A stretch of 64,000 nucleotides of DNA from assembly GCA_003024785.1 (NCBI GenBank), contig PUQB01000397.1, positions 45,983 to 109,982 of the forward strand. The letters run 5' to 3'. Position 1 is the stretch's first letter, and each line of letters begins with the position of its first letter. The position numbers were made by a program, and so were the translations under genes. Positions 36,881 through 49,276 of the stretch are shown here, piece after piece. The notes beneath the pieces are model-generated. The model did not search any database and was not told the origin of the DNA. It saw nothing but the letters and a program-made list of their open reading frames with translations. The DNA is from Selaginella tamariscina (Eukaryota > Streptophyta > Lycopodiopsida > Selaginellales > Selaginellaceae).

Positions 36881-37700
36881 CCCAGATGATACCATTGTGG
36901 TTCAGAGACTGTAAATGAAATCACCATAAGATTGTAAATAAAATCTGTATATTAAAAGAGTCTTTTCAAATAATTCAATATAAACCAGAAGATTATTCTA
37001 TAAACTAATGTTTGAGAAAGTTCAGAAAATTAAACGTTTAATGAAACTATTCCATAACTTGAGAAATAAAAACAGGGAGAGAATACGCTGGCCGGGAATA
37101 CCTGACCCTAAAGAAGAACTTTCTTAGCAAGATAGAACTTAAAAGCTAATTTACGCATGTTGGATGGGTTAGTTGTTAAGATGTACTGGTGGGTTTCATG
37201 AGGATCGTGCATGTATCTTGTGTTGTGGTTACAAGTTCTCTGTCCTCTTGTAGCTCTATGTAATGTCTACTCGTAACCACATACAAGATCTATCGTCCTT
37301 TAGGTGGAGATAGACATAGGAACTCGTACATATGTACTTATTCCGACATGTTCTTGTTGTATAGTGAAGTGTGCACTAACTTTCTTACGATATAGTTACA
37401 TTGTTTCTTCAATATGTCCCGTGTGGACTTTTTTTTACAATGCTGATACCCGATATATGTCTGCCATGTTTACTACTTCAACCTTTATTGTCGTTGTTAT
37501 CTAAACCGTCGCAATTAATTCCTCATTTCTTTTCCTCCTGGTTCTCTTTTTGTTATTCCTCTCCGTCGTGTTTTCTGTGATGCACCAGAGATTTGCTTCC
37601 TAAAGGAGTAACAATACCCTCCATCTCTAGAGCTACCTGTACCACTTATTCCTTTTTAATTATTTTCGATGATGACCTCTTCTTATAGTAACCCACTCTA
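36881..37700. other. spacer of the inverted repeat, left part
   Basis: Follows the short VEL gene. A 66-codon frame at 37304-37504 has no recognisable domain. No gene supported. Confidence 0.35.
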
Positions 37701-38260
37701 AATCAAGTCATTATGAACAATTATTAACTTTGTAATGTGTTAATCATTTGGTCCATTGTTTTTTATATATTATACAGTTCATTCCAATGCTTATTATTAT
37801 ATCATTGCCAACTCTCACTAAAGTCACTATGAACAATTATTAACTTTTCATTTGGTCCGTTGTTTTTTTTATATATTATACAGTCCAATTCCAATGCTTA
37901 TATTATTAAATCGTTGCCGACTCTCTAATCAGTCATTATTAACTTTAATCATTTGGTCCGTTGTTTTTTTATATATTATACAGTCCAATTCCAATGCTTA
38001 TATTATTATATCATTGCCGACTCTCTAATCGAGTCACTACGAACAATTATTAACTTTGTAATGTGTAATTATTTGGTCCGTTATTTTTTTATATGTTATA
38101 CAGTCCAATTCCAATGCTTATTTATTATATCATTGCCGACTCTCTAGTCGAGTCATTATGAACAATATTAACTTTATAATGTGTTAACCATTTGGTCCGT
38201 TGTTTTTTATATATTATACAGTCTAATTCCAATGCTTATATTATTATATCAATGATGACA
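37700..38260. repeat. tandem repeat, five units of about 105-125 bp
   Basis: Each unit contains CATTATGAACAATTATTAAC, ATTTGGTCCGTTGTTTTTTA, TATATTATACAGTCCAATTC and CAATGCTTATATTATTATAT, then a CATTGCCGACTCTCTA spacer. Units start near 37707, 37820, 37930, 38035 and 38150 and differ by small indels. AT-rich satellite-like block. Confidence 0.85.
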
Positions 38261-39064
38261 TAATTTTTGTCTTCTTTTATGTTAACATTTTCCTTAATCA
38301 CCAGAATCCAACTCAATAACTACTATCGAATGTTTTGTGTTTTTTAAATCTTTTATTTTAAGTTATAATTTTAAAATTTGTTCATGTATTAAGTAAACGA
38401 TTTTTAAAACTTATAAGAACTTTAAATAAAAATGAGAATTTTTATAGTTTTAAATTCTTAATAATTAATAGATTTAATTATTTACTTAGCATTTATTAAT
38501 AATTAAATAATCTTTATTATAATAATATTATTAATCTATTTACTTTTCTAATTTATTTTGTTTTTATGAATTGTGTTTACTTCATTCCTTTTTAATAATT
38601 TTTAAATTATTAATTATTGCCCATTTTTGTTTAAAGGTGATTTTATATTGCAGTGCCAGATTTCCTTTAAGTTGAGCTCAAATTATACTAGCTTGATCAA
38701 ATTTGACACTGTAATTTAGTGAAATATTATGCAATTTAATCAAAATACTAGAGCTTTATTAATGTTAAAACTTTTTCAATTAATACCGCTTGAGATTGAG
38801 TTGGATGAATTTTAAAATTGTAGTTACAATATCAATTTCTTCCAACTTGTACTACTTGGAGCTTTTAATTGAAAAAAACATAGTGAAATATTATATAATT
38901 TAATCAAAATATCAAATTACAATATTAAAATTCCTCTAATTGAGCTGGAATAGTATAAGTTAAAAAAATTTAGCAATGTAGATGTAAAATATAGTTAAAA
39001 TTTATAATCTAAGTTAAAGAATGTATTAGAAATGATACCATTTAAACTCAAGTTATAAGATCCA
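38261..39064. other. AT-rich stretch before Ty3/gypsy element 2
   Basis: Reiterations of ATACCACTTGAG / GAGCTGGAATAGTATAAG type words resemble those beyond the element (43790-44220), so the element inserted into a repetitive AT-rich block. No gene. Confidence 0.45.
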
Positions 39065-39214
39065 TGTGTACTGCTGCATGTGCACATACTATTATTAGCA
39101 TAGTGGGTTTTGATAACCATTGGATTGGTTTCAATATAGATCACTTGCTCTTGTATATAAGTTAGGATTTTTGAACTAATGAATATATACATTTTTATAT
39201 TCCGAACTCTCACA
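39065..39214 (+). repeat. 5' LTR of Ty3/gypsy element 2
   Basis: 150 bp, TG to CA, with TGTATATAAG as a TATA-like promoter at about 39153-39162. Unusually short for a plant LTR. Confidence 0.88.
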
Positions 39215-39467
39215 TTGGTGGAAGTGAGGGGCACCTCTAATTGTCCCTAAGGAGCGCTCAGATTTGTGTCTTTTTTATAGATCTTTTTTATCTTCTTAAG
39301 GTCTAGCTTCTCAATTGTTTAAATCTATTCTTTCCTTGTAGATTTTTTATTTTTATTTTTTTCTTTTCGTTTATGGATGCACAATAGGCAAATCCTTTGT
39401 CTGTGAAGCAACTACTCATGCAATTGTTAGATGCCATGCAAATGCAACTAATAATCACTCTCAGTTA

Positions 39468-40750
39468 ATGGCAACATTCACAGTCCATGGCACTCCTGTT
39501 CTTGCTGATATCCTCGCGTTCGGCCGGATTTTTTTCGTAGAAATCCTAGGGATGATGTGTACCATTGGTTTGACCACTTTATCGTGGTTGCTACATATCA
39601 TTCATGGGATGGTGCTCAGTGTTTGCGCGAGTTTCCTACTTGTTATAGGGATGGCATTGCAATGGTACAATGATTTAAATGTTACAACTCAGGGGATTGG
39701 AGTATTCTTCTAGAGATCTTCAAACGTGCATTTGGACATGCGGATGACTGTGACAATGTTTTCAGCAGTTGCATCGTATTCGTCAAGAGCCATATAAGTT
39801 AGATTTGGTGTTTGCTTTCGAAGCCCTTTGCTGCGTGCAGAGCCTAACATGTCAGAACACATCAAGTTAGGTATGTTATGACCAGCACTTTGTCAAGACC
39901 TTGTGGGGCTTGTGCATGCACTAGCTCCAGTGACTCTTGACGATGCTTTAAGGCTAGTACAACGATATGAGTCATCACCTCTCCTGCTTTCAACTTCACG
40001 TTCTCTCGTTCCATTTTATGTGGGGGATGGTCTTGCTCCGATGGAGGTTGATGTTGTTATTGTTCGTATACCAGCACAAGGTTGAGCCCGTGGACATGAC
40101 ATGGACGTGCAGTTCGTTGTTGGGTGTGTGATGAGGTTGGACACGCGCTATCAACGAGTTCCCGATTGGCATCCCCCATTTCCGGGGTGGAGGCCTTAAC
40201 ATCAACAACGTCTAATTGGTGCCGCTGTAGTAGAAGGTCTTGATGCAGTGGATCTTCCGGGAAATGACGAATTGCACGAGTAGAAGGGGTCCTTGTGCGA
40301 ATAAATTAGTGATCCCTCTGTATTTCTTTTGGGAGTATCATCAAGGGGTTCACTCGGCACCAATTCATCCGATCTTCACTTTTCAAGCTCGATTTAATCA
40401 CTGTTTTTCTTTTAGTGTTGGTGAATACAGGTTCGAGTTTGTCCTTTATTTCTCAGTCTGTTGCTACACGTTGCAGCCTTCATTTGCGTCGTGCGGTAAA
40501 ACCAGTCTTCATTCTGTACGGCAACGGATATACTCATGCTTGTTCACGAGATGAAGTTGACATTGTTGTTCGTGTGGACAATCGTGAATTTGAGCTTCAA
40601 TCTCTACGGGTGGTGCCGAGTCAAAGCTTTTCACCTTATTCTTGGTATGGATTGGTTGATTCACAATCATGCCAAGTGTGACTTCGAAAAGTCTCTCCCC
40701 TGTTTGACTCTCCTTTATCTTTTTCCATTCCTCTTATTTTTATTCCACTT
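39468..40750 (+). pseudogene. gag and protease of Ty3/gypsy element 2
   Basis: Capsid pieces are recognisable by comparison with element 1: a VYHWFDHF-like CTIGLTTL segment in a shifted frame at 39555, LRLVQRYE at 39950 and APMEVDVV at 40035. The protease segment at 40415-40681 starts VNTGSSLSFISQSVATRCSL, aligned with VDTGSSMSSITTSLAHRCSL of element 1. Frames change several times. Confidence 0.7.
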
Positions 40751-40915
40751 CGTTCATCTGCTTCCACCTCTACTTTCATTACTTTTGTTTCACCCTTACT
40801 TCTAACCATCTTCCCTTCATGTTCCTCATTTCCCTCTCTAGATTCATCAGATGATCGTCGTGTTGCAGTCATTGATCAACTCAAGAAGAAGTATGCTGAT
40901 CTTTTTAACTTCGAT

Positions 40916-42130
40916 TTGTCATCTGGGGCCAAGATTGTGACACACCCTATTCCAATTGTGGATGCTAGGCCAATCAAGGTACCTGTGCGGCATCGATCAC
41001 CAAAGGAGCTCAAGATCTTACAAGCGAATATTAAGGAGATGTTGGAGAAAGGTGTTATCCAAAAATCTCGAAGTCCTTGGGTGTATCACCCATTAAATGA
41101 TGTAACTATTTCAGATGTGTACCCACTTCCTCATACTGCAGACCTTTTGGATCGATTGGGGCGGAGCCGTTGGTTCACCAAGTTAGATCTCGCCTTTGGA
41201 TATTGGCAAGTTTCGATGGCTGACATGGACATTCCCAAGACTGCTTTTCGGACACCATTTGGCCTATACGAGTTCTTAGTGATGCCTTTCGGTTTGAGCA
41301 ATGCTCCAGCGACTTTTCAGCATATGATGATATGCCAGAGGTGACTGCCGACTTCATCGATGATGTTTTAATTCACTCGGATGGAACATGGGAAGAGCAT
41401 GTCGGTGATGTACGCAAGGTTTTGGATCGACAACGAGAAGTTAATTTCAAGTTAAGCCGTTTAATTGTGTGTTTAGATCCAAGGACACCACTTATTTGGG
41501 TTATCGCATTTCACATGAAGGTTTGCAAGTCGATCTTTGACAAACTAGTTGCAGTTTTGAAGTTCCCTATGCCGAAGTGTGTGAACGATGTGCAACTTTT
41601 TTGGCAAGGTACAATATCTGGGTCATTTTGTGGATCATCTTTCAGATTGTACTGCACCGTTATGGGCGTTGCTGAAGTCGTCAATGACTTCTTTTGTTTG
41701 GTCTAAGGATTGTAAGTAAGCATTTGCAAATCTCAAGAACTCTTCCAGTTTTGGCGTACCCAGATTACACTCGTCCTTTCATCTTGTGCATAGATACTTT
41801 TGACATCGGTCTCAGGGGTGTATTGCTACAGGAGAGTATGAGTGTCCCTAGCTAGCGACATCCCATTGCGTACATCAGCCGTATATTGCAACCAGCAGAG
41901 GTGAACTACTCCACAACAAAAAGGAGTGTCTAGCAACAGTTTGGGGTTTTGAGAAGCTTCATGCCTACTTGCATGGTTCTCGGACGTTGTTGGAAGGTGA
42001 CCATGCAGCAATCACGTTGTTGTTGATGCAGAAAAATTTGATTGGTTGTACTGCTTAGTGGGCCTTGAAGCTTCAAATTTACGACTTCGAGGTTGTTCAT
42101 CACCTAGGGAGTTCTATGGTTGTTCCAGCA
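40916..42130 (+). pseudogene. reverse transcriptase and RNase H of Ty3/gypsy element 2
   Basis: [77 protein letters not shown] and, after a frame change at about 41340, [19 protein letters not shown]. About 10 residues between the QHMM and the PEVTADFIDD segments are lost compared with element 1. The RNase H is only traceable in pieces. Confidence 0.82.
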
Positions 42131-42439
42131 TTAATAAACTTTTTAGACAAAGATTTTGTACCATTAGCAGTTGCTGTGCTTGACGTTCAGTGTCCATAGA
42201 ATGTAGAGTTAGATTTACCGTCTTTTGATGAGGTTCGAGAAGTTCAAAAGGTTAAGCCGTGGATTTGAAGGCTTCGTGATGAGTTTGAGAATCCTACATT
42301 ACTTGTTGATGACTTGCCTTTTAGGCATTTACATTTGTAATATCGCATTTATGACGACCTTCTTTATTTGTGGGAACTGATCTAGATGATCATTTGTGAT
42401 TGGTAGTGCCTTCGGTCTTCAGTCCACGCTTCCTTTACA

Positions 42440-43320
42440 CTTACCATGAATCTCCTATTCTTGACAGGCACATGGGACATTGTTGCATGATGGAGAAGCT
42501 GCACAGATCTTTCTATTAACCAGAGTTGCGAGGAGATGTGATTTGGAATGTGCATAGCTGTGTGTGGTGCCAAGCTCGCAATACTCCCCATATGCTTCGA
42601 AAGGACGGTTGGAGTCAATTACAGTTTCTCGTCCGTTTGAGTTGGTGGCATTTGATCTAATGGGATCTTTTCCACGGTCGATTGCTGACAATGAGTACAT
42701 TATTATTGCTTCTGACTACCTAACTCGTTGGGTAGAAGTTGGTACTCTTGCTAATGCGACTGCTTCTGTTATTGATCAGTTTCTCCTTAATCGGTTCATG
42801 TTTCAACATTCTTGTCCAGAGTGAATTCTCTCAGACAATGGTCCTGCATTTATGGCTGAGGCATTTTATGTTTTACATTTCGACTAGGGATACGCCACAC
42901 TTTCACAAGTGCTTATCATCCTTAGACAGATGGTTTGGTGGAACGGCTTGTCAGAACCTTCAAGGAGATGATCGTGAAGTATGTGAACTTTCAACATTTG
43001 GATTAGGATGGTTATCTACCGTTTCTCCGATATGCTTATGTCACTGGAGTACAAAGTTCCATTGGTATTTCCCCATATAAGCTCTTGTATGGTCATGACC
43101 CAGTGTTGTTAACAGAGTTGGGTTTGTCTTCTTGGTTACCACGAGCTGCTGATGCTAGGTCATGGATCGGTATCTAATGAGCATTCTTCCATTAGTTCGT
43201 GCAGAGTCAGCAGAACACTTAGGCTGCGTACAAGTAGGACAACAACAACGTTACAACTCATACCATCATCCTCCTACGAGTACAAGGTTGATGAATTGGT
43301 GTTGGTTCATTTCTCAAGCT
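42440..43320 (+). pseudogene. integrase of Ty3/gypsy element 2
   Basis: Zinc-module remnant around 42470-42580, then VSRPFELVAFDLMGSFPRS, DNEYIIIASDYLTRWVEVG and FMFQHSCPE followed by stops. YHPQTDG has decayed but flanking words remain. The order matches element 1. Confidence 0.8.
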
Positions 43321-43604
43321 TACGGTACGTGGTTTAGATAAGATTCTCTTTTCTTAGTGGAAAGGACTATATCGAGTGCTACGGCAAGTAGAGCCATAAG
43401 TTTATGAGGTTCGGCATGACATTTAACCCAATCCTCCGGAAATTGTACACGTGCAATGGTTGAAGCGTTTTGTGCAACAGGAACAAATTGTGCTGCCTAC
43501 AAATCCACCAGTGCCTCCTCCTGATGTTCCTCCAAATCCAGACCCATCTACAGAGAACCCTAACAAACTTACATCCTTTTGAGAGGAAGATCCATGAAGA
43601 TCCA

Positions 43605-43754
43605 TGTGTACTGCTACATGTGTAAATATTATTATTAGCATAGTGGGTTTCGATAGTCGTTAGATTGATTTCAATCTGTACCACTCACTCTTGTATATAA
43701 GTTAGGGTTTTTAAATTAATGAATATATACATTTCTATATTCCGAGCTCTCACA
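43605..43754 (+). repeat. 3' LTR of Ty3/gypsy element 2
   Basis: 150 bp, same ends as the 5' LTR, preceded by a duplicated AGATCCATGA motif. Confidence 0.88.
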
Positions 43755-44299
43755 AAGTGATATTAAAAAAAAGGTTATTATTTTGAAATAAAATACATTA
43801 AATATTTACATTATTAAGTACCACTTGAGCTAGAGTAATACTAATCGAATTGGTTAAATACCACTTAAACTTGAGTTATACATAATAAAATAAATATTCA
43901 ATGATTAAAACTAAAAAATTAATACCACTCGAGTTTGAACAATACCTAATTGAGTAATTAAAATATTTAATGATTAAAACTAAACAAATTAATATAGAGT
44001 GATACCAATTTATTATAAATAATTAACATGCTAATTATAAAAACACTCTATGTAGTACCACTTAAGTTCCAATGGTATTAAATAGTGTTTTTTATAATGT
44101 AATAACTATTAAAAAAATAAGACTATCTTCATATCACTAGAGCTTGAGTGATACTTATTAAAAGAAATTACAAACGTATTATCATTTAAAATATACTTTC
44201 TTTGGTACTCAAGCCCCTTTTCAAAAATACCAATATTATACATAAGAACGATCGTATCTATGCAGTATATGTGATCTATTTATTTACATCCTTATTTGT

Positions 44300-46183
44300 T
44301 ATAAATATACTGAAAATGTGCGTGTGTGTATACAACTCACCTATATTTAAACTATATGTTGTATTTATGACATGAGTGTGAAACATGAAGGGTAGCCAAT
44401 CTTAAAAATTGTATTTATATTCCACAAAGCATATTAGTATATACATTTTTTTGCAAATAATAAAAGAAATTCTTTTAGTACTTATATGAGAGATTAAAGT
44501 TTTATTACTAATAGATAAAATTCACAACATATTTTCAATAAGAGCTCATCAATTTTAATGCATGTTTCTTGGGCCTGAATCAAAATGGAGTAAGAGTCAT
44601 AAATAAAGAATATGAACATTTAATCTATATGTCACCACTTACCTAGCTTGTCATCATCCCAAGCTCACCATGCTTAGCAACATGCTAAAATAAATATATA
44701 TGTCATAGATATCACTCAAATGCACATACATACCTCGTGGATGTGACACAACACCCACTATTATGTCTCAAACAATGCACCCATCAAACATATACAACCA
44801 GAAATATACAAAAAATATACTTGCACATCCCTATGGTCCTGGCGTTTTTTCCGGCTGAGAAACCTCTTCAAAAAAACCATTCAAGTTTTTCTCAATCTTA
44901 TGCTGCAAGTATAATTAAATATAATTAATGATAATTAAATTAATTTAAATGGAATAAACCACATTATTTTATTCATTCTACTGTTAGAGATGAGTGTGAT
45001 ATATGGTGTTACAAAATTGCTAAATAAACTAGTGACTAAGTCTGGAATCCTACAAAAATTTACCTGACAAATTTTACTCAAATCTAGTAAGAGTATAAGT
45101 CCACTGGATATTAATATTAACAATCATAGCATGTAATGTGTGTTGTGTTTATGATACATACCACATCAATCAAATATCATGCCTATATATTATTTCAGTG
45201 TTTAATAAACTGACTATATGAAACATTATATACATACTAATTACTGTATTTAATATAGCAGATATAATTACAGGTAGCATGTGTAGAATTATATTGTAAA
45301 TTATTGTTATAAGCAAAAATTATATAAATATCAATAGCATAAGCTTACACGTTTCCGAAGATGGCTTTCTGTTACTGGTTTGTTATCCATTGGAGTTGAA
45401 GTTGGACCTATTAGTACATGTACTTAGTACGTGAAATACACCTATATGTTGTGTATTGTATGCATATAATGGAGGGACATTACATATATATGTGTATGCA
45501 GCATGTCCACGTAAAATGTATATATATATATATATTTATCCACATATATTTATATTCACATATTTAGAATGTATACACCCACACAAAACACATTTGCATG
45601 TGTTTGTTTACGTAGTCTTAAAAGAAGGATAACACAAACACATGTATGCACAGACTCACACATAGAAAACCAAAACATTATAAATTGTATAGTTTGTAAC
45701 TATAACACATAATTATAAGTCATATATTTGCACATGTGCACATAAGCAATCCCTCCCTCCCACACACACATGTACACACACATACATACCTATGCTATGA
45801 TCTTCTGTTTCACCAGAACCCTGCCTTTTCTGGAAGATGGAATTAAGATAGGTATAGACCCCAATTTCTGTTGGAACAGTAAGAGGTTGGCCAATATTCT
45901 CCAGAATAAGGGTGAAAAGCCTCCTGCATTCCTTAGAGCAATTGTTTATTTCATGAATAGAGACCAATTGTGCATTCACATCATGAACACTACATGCCTT
46001 TTCTACTTCTCCAGGGATCCTATACCAGCAGCTGAACATGTATATATGTAAGTACACGTTAAACTACTTATTGAAAAACTGATTTTCAGTATGATTATTG
46101 AAAGATTAAGAAAAAGAGAAATTTTGTTTAAGAAAATAAACAAGCAAAAGAGTCAAATAAGGCATATGCTTATAACAAAACAG

Positions 46184-46215
<32 letters not shown>

Positions 46216-46560
46216 AATCTGTTGAAGAAACCAGGGCCTTCTAGAGCCTTGTGAATGTAGTATATAAACACTTCCTTGCTGTAGCCATTGTAACATTCAT
46301 TAGAATTGCAAGACTTCTTAGACAACCCACCCAGTTTCTTATAGATCTCCCTCAAATGCGGACGAGACCTCTTGAAATCACTAGTCTTTTGGATAAGATT
46401 TGTGAGCTGAGTAAGGGAATATCCAGACCAGGCAGTTCTAATCTCCTCAATAGAGCAGCTCGCAAATGTCTCCATTCGACTCAAAACCCTAACAAAAACA
46501 AATTAAAAAACTCCTATATTTATACAGTGACACTCTGGCATCCATAGGTAATGGTATATT
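44300..46560 (-). repeat. right arm of the large inverted repeat
   Basis: Reverse complement of 34080-36640. It carries small deletions relative to the left arm, including the whole of exon 3 of the gene. Confidence 0.85.
44640..46475 (-). pseudogene. second short VEL-family copy, decayed
   Basis: Minus-strand counterpart of the gene at 34168. Exon 1 starts at ATG 46475 (METFASCSIEEIRTAWSGYS, CYNGYSKEVFIYYIHKALE). Exon 2 (46031-45790) is open and 242 nt long like its partner (GEVEKACSVHDVNAQLVS). The splice donor after exon 1 is lost (GGTTC to GATTC). Exon 3 is deleted between about 45620 and 45640. The exon 5 counterpart (about 44904-44822) has a stop at CCATAG, and the exon 6 counterpart (about 44688-44640) has a frame-changing deletion. 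The terminal exon lies outside the repeated arm. Not able to encode the protein its partner encodes, though exons 1 and 2 are well kept. Confidence 0.7.
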
Positions 46561-47985
46561 CTGTTATGCCTTCCGACAGTGTATTCTAGAATGCGCGTGC
46601 GTCAACTATTGAAATCAAATAATTTGAGTAAATAACATATCTTAATTATTTTTCTTACTATATCAGCAAGTGTTTTATTATATTGAGTACAGCCATATAA
46701 CACAAAAACAAAAACTTGATGAAGTTGGTTCCAAAATTTTCAATTTTATCATTATATATGTATGTTATATACTAGAATGAAATATTCTTGTAAGCTGCAG
46801 TGAGATCTTACTTCTCTTATTTCTACCATCGAAAATATACTAATAGATATTTATTGTATATTCTATATTCAATCTCGCACCATAGAATATGTTAAGAACA
46901 TTTAAGCACTAGATGGCAAATGAATTAATTTAATGATCTTGACATGATTTTCACATATATTCAATATTAAATGATTTTGATTTTAGCAATATTTATTTAT
47001 GAAGTCTTTATGTTCTAATCAAAAATAATAATATTTTAGAATTATAAATAATAATTAATTTCTTTCTTAAATTAATACATTATCCTTCTTCTTAAAATAT
47101 ATTTTAATTTTTTCTTAATATTATATTTAAGTATAATATGAAAAAAAATTATAAAATATTTTATGAAATTGTCTAGACATTGCTTATATTATTAAAAATT
47201 GGAACAATTGTGTAAATAGAAAACAGAAACAAGTTTGTTTACCACTATCTATAATATTGTTAAGTTTAAGAATTTCACTTATACTTGAGCAAATGAACAC
47301 TTATAGTATCTTATGTAGTTTCAAACTCATAGAGAATTTTCTTTTCTATTAACAATAATATTAGGTACTTTTCTTTAAAGTAAATAATTTATTAACAAAT
47401 AAACAATTAAATCCCTCGAGTTGAGTTTTGAGCTAATTCCCTTTAAATAGAATAATCTTTTAATAAGGTTTATAAAAAAGTAAGTACATATTTTAATAAA
47501 ATCTAAAGATTCTTTTGTTTGTGTGCTTTGTGATTTAAAAATATAATATTATATTAAGTATGAAAAAGAACTAAGAATGATTTAAATTCAAGTGCAATCA
47601 AATTTAAATGCATAAGGTTTTAAAAATATCTTTACTTTATAAAATTTTATAATTTATATTCTTAATTTAGTCGAGAGTTTTGGGTTAAGCTTTTATAAAA
47701 ATTAACACTAATCTTCATATTTTTTTCTTTTATATTTTATTTTGCTTTTGCTTTTTATTATATTTTGCTTATAAGGTAATTTTTATAATCTTTATTTATT
47801 ATCATTTTTCTTCTAATAATTAATACTTCTTTCAATTTAATGTCCCCATGGCATCTGCAACAATACACTAAATCAGTTATAATAAGATTTTATGAATAAA
47901 ATTAGACTTTTTAGCTGCAGCGATATCACTTATAAGTTTATAAAAATATTATAACAGGCCCAACATCCATAAATCTTTGGTTCTC
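46561..47985. other. AT-rich stretch with an inverted copy of the 12-14 kb dispersed repeat
   Basis: 46790-47280 matches the repeat unit of 12120-14669 in reverse complement (for example CATAGAATATGTTAAGAAC, GATCTTGACATG). The rest is very AT-rich with no gene. Confidence 0.5.
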
Positions 47986-48660
47986 TCAGGCAAATATACT
48001 GCCTTCTTTCCCCGCCACACCCATTCCCAAATCCTCTCTCCTCTTTCCTATTTTATCCGTTCCCTTTGTGACTCTTTTCTTTCCTCTTCCTCAGCATGAA
48101 CAAGCCCAATGTTCTTGAGCTTCCACACACCATTGCCCGCCATGCCTCCCATTTCTCTTTTAGACGACTATGCCCTTACAGCCAGCTCCTCACTCGCTCC
48201 TCACCAATGGAGAATTGCTAGCTTTGCCTGAGCTGGCTCCCAAGAAATCCCACAGGGCAAAAAGGACACCGACTTCTGTATGCATGTGATCATGTCATTC
48301 CACCGAACAGTGCAGGCACAAAACAGACCATGTATCACACGTTATTGGTGCACTCCATTCCAAAACTCTATTTACGGCGGATGCCCTGAGAGTTTTTAAT
48401 ACAGAAATTTACTAAAGCAAAGGAACAATTTCTGAAGTGATAATGGGATGAATGACAAATTCATAATTTAAAAAGTTTGGTGGATGGGTTTAGTGACACA
48501 AGAACCCTTAAGATTGTAGTGTCTCAGTTGGAGGGGGCGTACAACATCTTAGACATGTACATGAATGGCATGGTGTTGTTGTTGGTGGGTGGTATGAACA
48601 AGCCATCGAGGAATCGTTAAAGATGGCATCCAAATGATTATATAGGAATTCAATATGCAG
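47986..48660. other. G+C-richer island with no identified gene
   Basis: 47990-48400 is markedly richer in G+C and C-rich on the plus strand (CCCCGCCACACCCATTCCC). Several frames are open for 30-45 codons (MNKPNVLELPHTIARHASHF from 48098; QLEGAYNILDMYMNGMVLLL near 48520) but none extends or matches a family I know. It may be a decayed gene or the UTR of one. Confidence 0.3.
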
Positions 48661-49276
48661 AGGCACAATTGATTAGTCGTGACTTAGGTCTGAAAAACAT
48701 CAAATGATAAAATCTAAATATAATTTTCAATTATAAATATACATAAATTAAATTTTATATCTTTTAAGTAAGAGGTAAGTAGCATCCAAGGAAGGAACCC
48801 TAGCAAGGAGCTGTGCTAAGGCATTATAGGTTGAAAATCAACCGTCGGATACAGACGTTCAAAATGCAAGAATAAAGTCTTCTCTCTTTTATATGATAAA
48901 GCATTTATAAAGAAGAAAACATAAGAACATATAAGAATATTTTTCCATTTTTATATAATTAAATATAATAATTAATAATTCTCATGTCTTATATTATTTT
49001 TCTAATAAACAGTTTGTAATAATACGTATAGAATATTACTTTGTACTGCTACATATATATGTGTGTTGCGTGTGTATACGTGTGGAGTTATACGGGTATT
49101 TCTACAGCCACGCTTGTATTAGTACATCGTAATCAGTGAAGAACCCCATACACGTGGTAATTTTTTATAATGGAGAATAATTTAGAGTATATACGGTTGA
49201 ATTAGGGAATATACTCCTTATGTGTTTCAGAATAAATATCCAGGGTTTGTGCTCTGCATTTTAGGTCTAGCGCAAA
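48661..49276. other. upstream region of the VEL gene
   Basis: AT-rich intergenic sequence. A TATA-like AGTATATACGG lies at 49187-49197, about 80 bp before the VEL start codon, a plausible but unproven core promoter. Confidence 0.35.

Larger units (their letters stand above)
39065..43754 (+). mobile_element. Ty3/gypsy LTR retrotransposon 2, full length, decayed
   Basis: 4.7 kb between two 150-bp LTRs (39065-39214, 43605-43754), TGTGTACTGC to CTCTCACA. It is related to element 1: the sequence after the 5' LTR begins TTGGTGGA in both, and the reverse transcriptases share PLNDVTI.DVYPLP. gag at about 39468-40250, protease VNTGSSLSFIS at 40415 (DTG changed to NTG), reverse transcriptase 40916-41400, integrase about 42460-43300. 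LTRs differ at roughly 20 positions, so this copy is older than element 1. No clear target duplication; GATCCA precedes both LTRs. Confidence 0.9.

Noticed and set aside
45770-46051. 93-codon plus-strand frame opposite the second short VEL copy
   Set aside because: Shadow of exon 2 on the minus strand; the minus frame matches the VEL segment and its partner gene.
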